Program-made: the position numbers and the translations under genes | The notes under the pieces: generated by a model | The model's database searches: none | Told to the model about the DNA's origin: nothing | What the model saw: the letters and a program-made list of their open reading frames with translations, nothing else | Part shown: positions 63,712 to 64,000 of the stretch, piece after piece | Position numbering within the stretch: position 1 is the stretch's first letter | How the letters are laid out: every line of letters starts with the position of its first letter | From: Amoebophrya sp. A120 | Lineage: Eukaryota > Sar > Dinophyceae > Syndiniales > Amoebophryaceae | DNA length: 64,000 nt | Reading direction: 5' to 3' | Assembly (NCBI GenBank): GCA_905178155.1 | Contig: CAJINV010000002.1 | Location: 372,376-436,375 of the forward strand

Positions 63712-64000
63712 GGGACCCGGCCCGACCAAGAGCGGCGAAAGGTACCTGTTAAAAGTGAGTGCTTTTTAGTATTTTCAGACGTGAATGACGCCGCCTTGAC
63801 TCCAGAAAAGGCGGAAGAGAGTGGATGAAGAAGTGCAGGGCCTGGATGCTTCTGGAAGGTCTGCTCAAGGTCGGAGCTGCGGCGACATTACCTTACCTGT
63901 CGAGCGGCTGGAGGGGAGCAATTTTTTTCAAAATTCCTGTTTCCTGCAAAATTCCCGTTAGTACTGGGTCTTGTCCCGCACAACGACCTGCTGCTGGTGT

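Larger units (their letters stand above)
63003..63963. mobile_element. Segment with about 50-bp terminal inverted repeats
   Basis: 63003-63053 (containing GGAATTTTGCAGGAAAC) is an imperfect inverse of 63914-63963. The segment is about 960 bp, flanked by same-orientation copies of the 33-bp repeat. Possibly a non-autonomous DNA transposon; no transposase seen. Confidence 0.5.

Overview
The window looks like nuclear DNA of a dinoflagellate-type alveolate, most likely a Syndiniales parasite close to Amoebophrya. The reasons are internal. Every gene I can model with confidence lies on the minus strand. The proteins are rich in Ser, Gln and acidic low-complexity stretches. Above all, the coding sequences are broken by dozens of short (about 110-370 bp) inverted-repeat elements that must be removed as introns. 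Such introner elements with non-canonical splice borders are known from Amoebophrya. The species call is inference; no rRNA or tRNA was found to confirm it.

Layout (plus-strand coordinates, genes read right to left). 1-3024: 5' part of a gene for a protein with an N-terminal signal-like segment; it contains a 1.82 kb internal tandem duplication and eight introners. 5426-7923: a secreted low-complexity protein with three introners. 10656-11200: a weak coding fragment holding one element. 12122-16989 and 17068-21935: two identical 4868-bp copies joined next to a single N, probably an assembly duplication; each carries one member of a small protein family that has a third member at 24437-24913. 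21936-23060: GC-rich, non-coding as far as I can see. 26312-35974: a 24-exon gene for a probable type II membrane glycosyltransferase, with 22 introners and one ordinary intron; one introner is itself split by a retro-inserted 0.85 kb segment. 39958-41951: an unknown protein. 41962-49447: a large Trp-Gly-rich, Gln-rich protein with a PAM2 motif. 51828-59122: a 12-exon DEAD-box RNA helicase with all motifs. 61412-62809: a disordered basic/acidic protein. 62900-64000: repeats and a TIR-bounded segment.

The common theme is the introner system. At nearly every interruption the element begins TAT and ends ATA, has long terminal inverted repeats, and is flanked by a 5-bp direct repeat. Deleting the element plus one copy of that repeat restores an open, sensible reading frame. 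Several inner-stem families (called A, B, C, D, E, F, H, K, L, M, N, O here) share the outer terminus and an internal motif TTTGTNATGC in both orientations. Six ordinary introns (five GT-AG, one GC-AG) are also present, so the two intron types coexist in the same genes. Two proteins (41962-49447 and 51828-59122) point to mRNA metabolism: a PAM2/WG-rich scaffold and an RNA helicase with its own WG repeats. Exon joins were worked out by hand, without RNA evidence.
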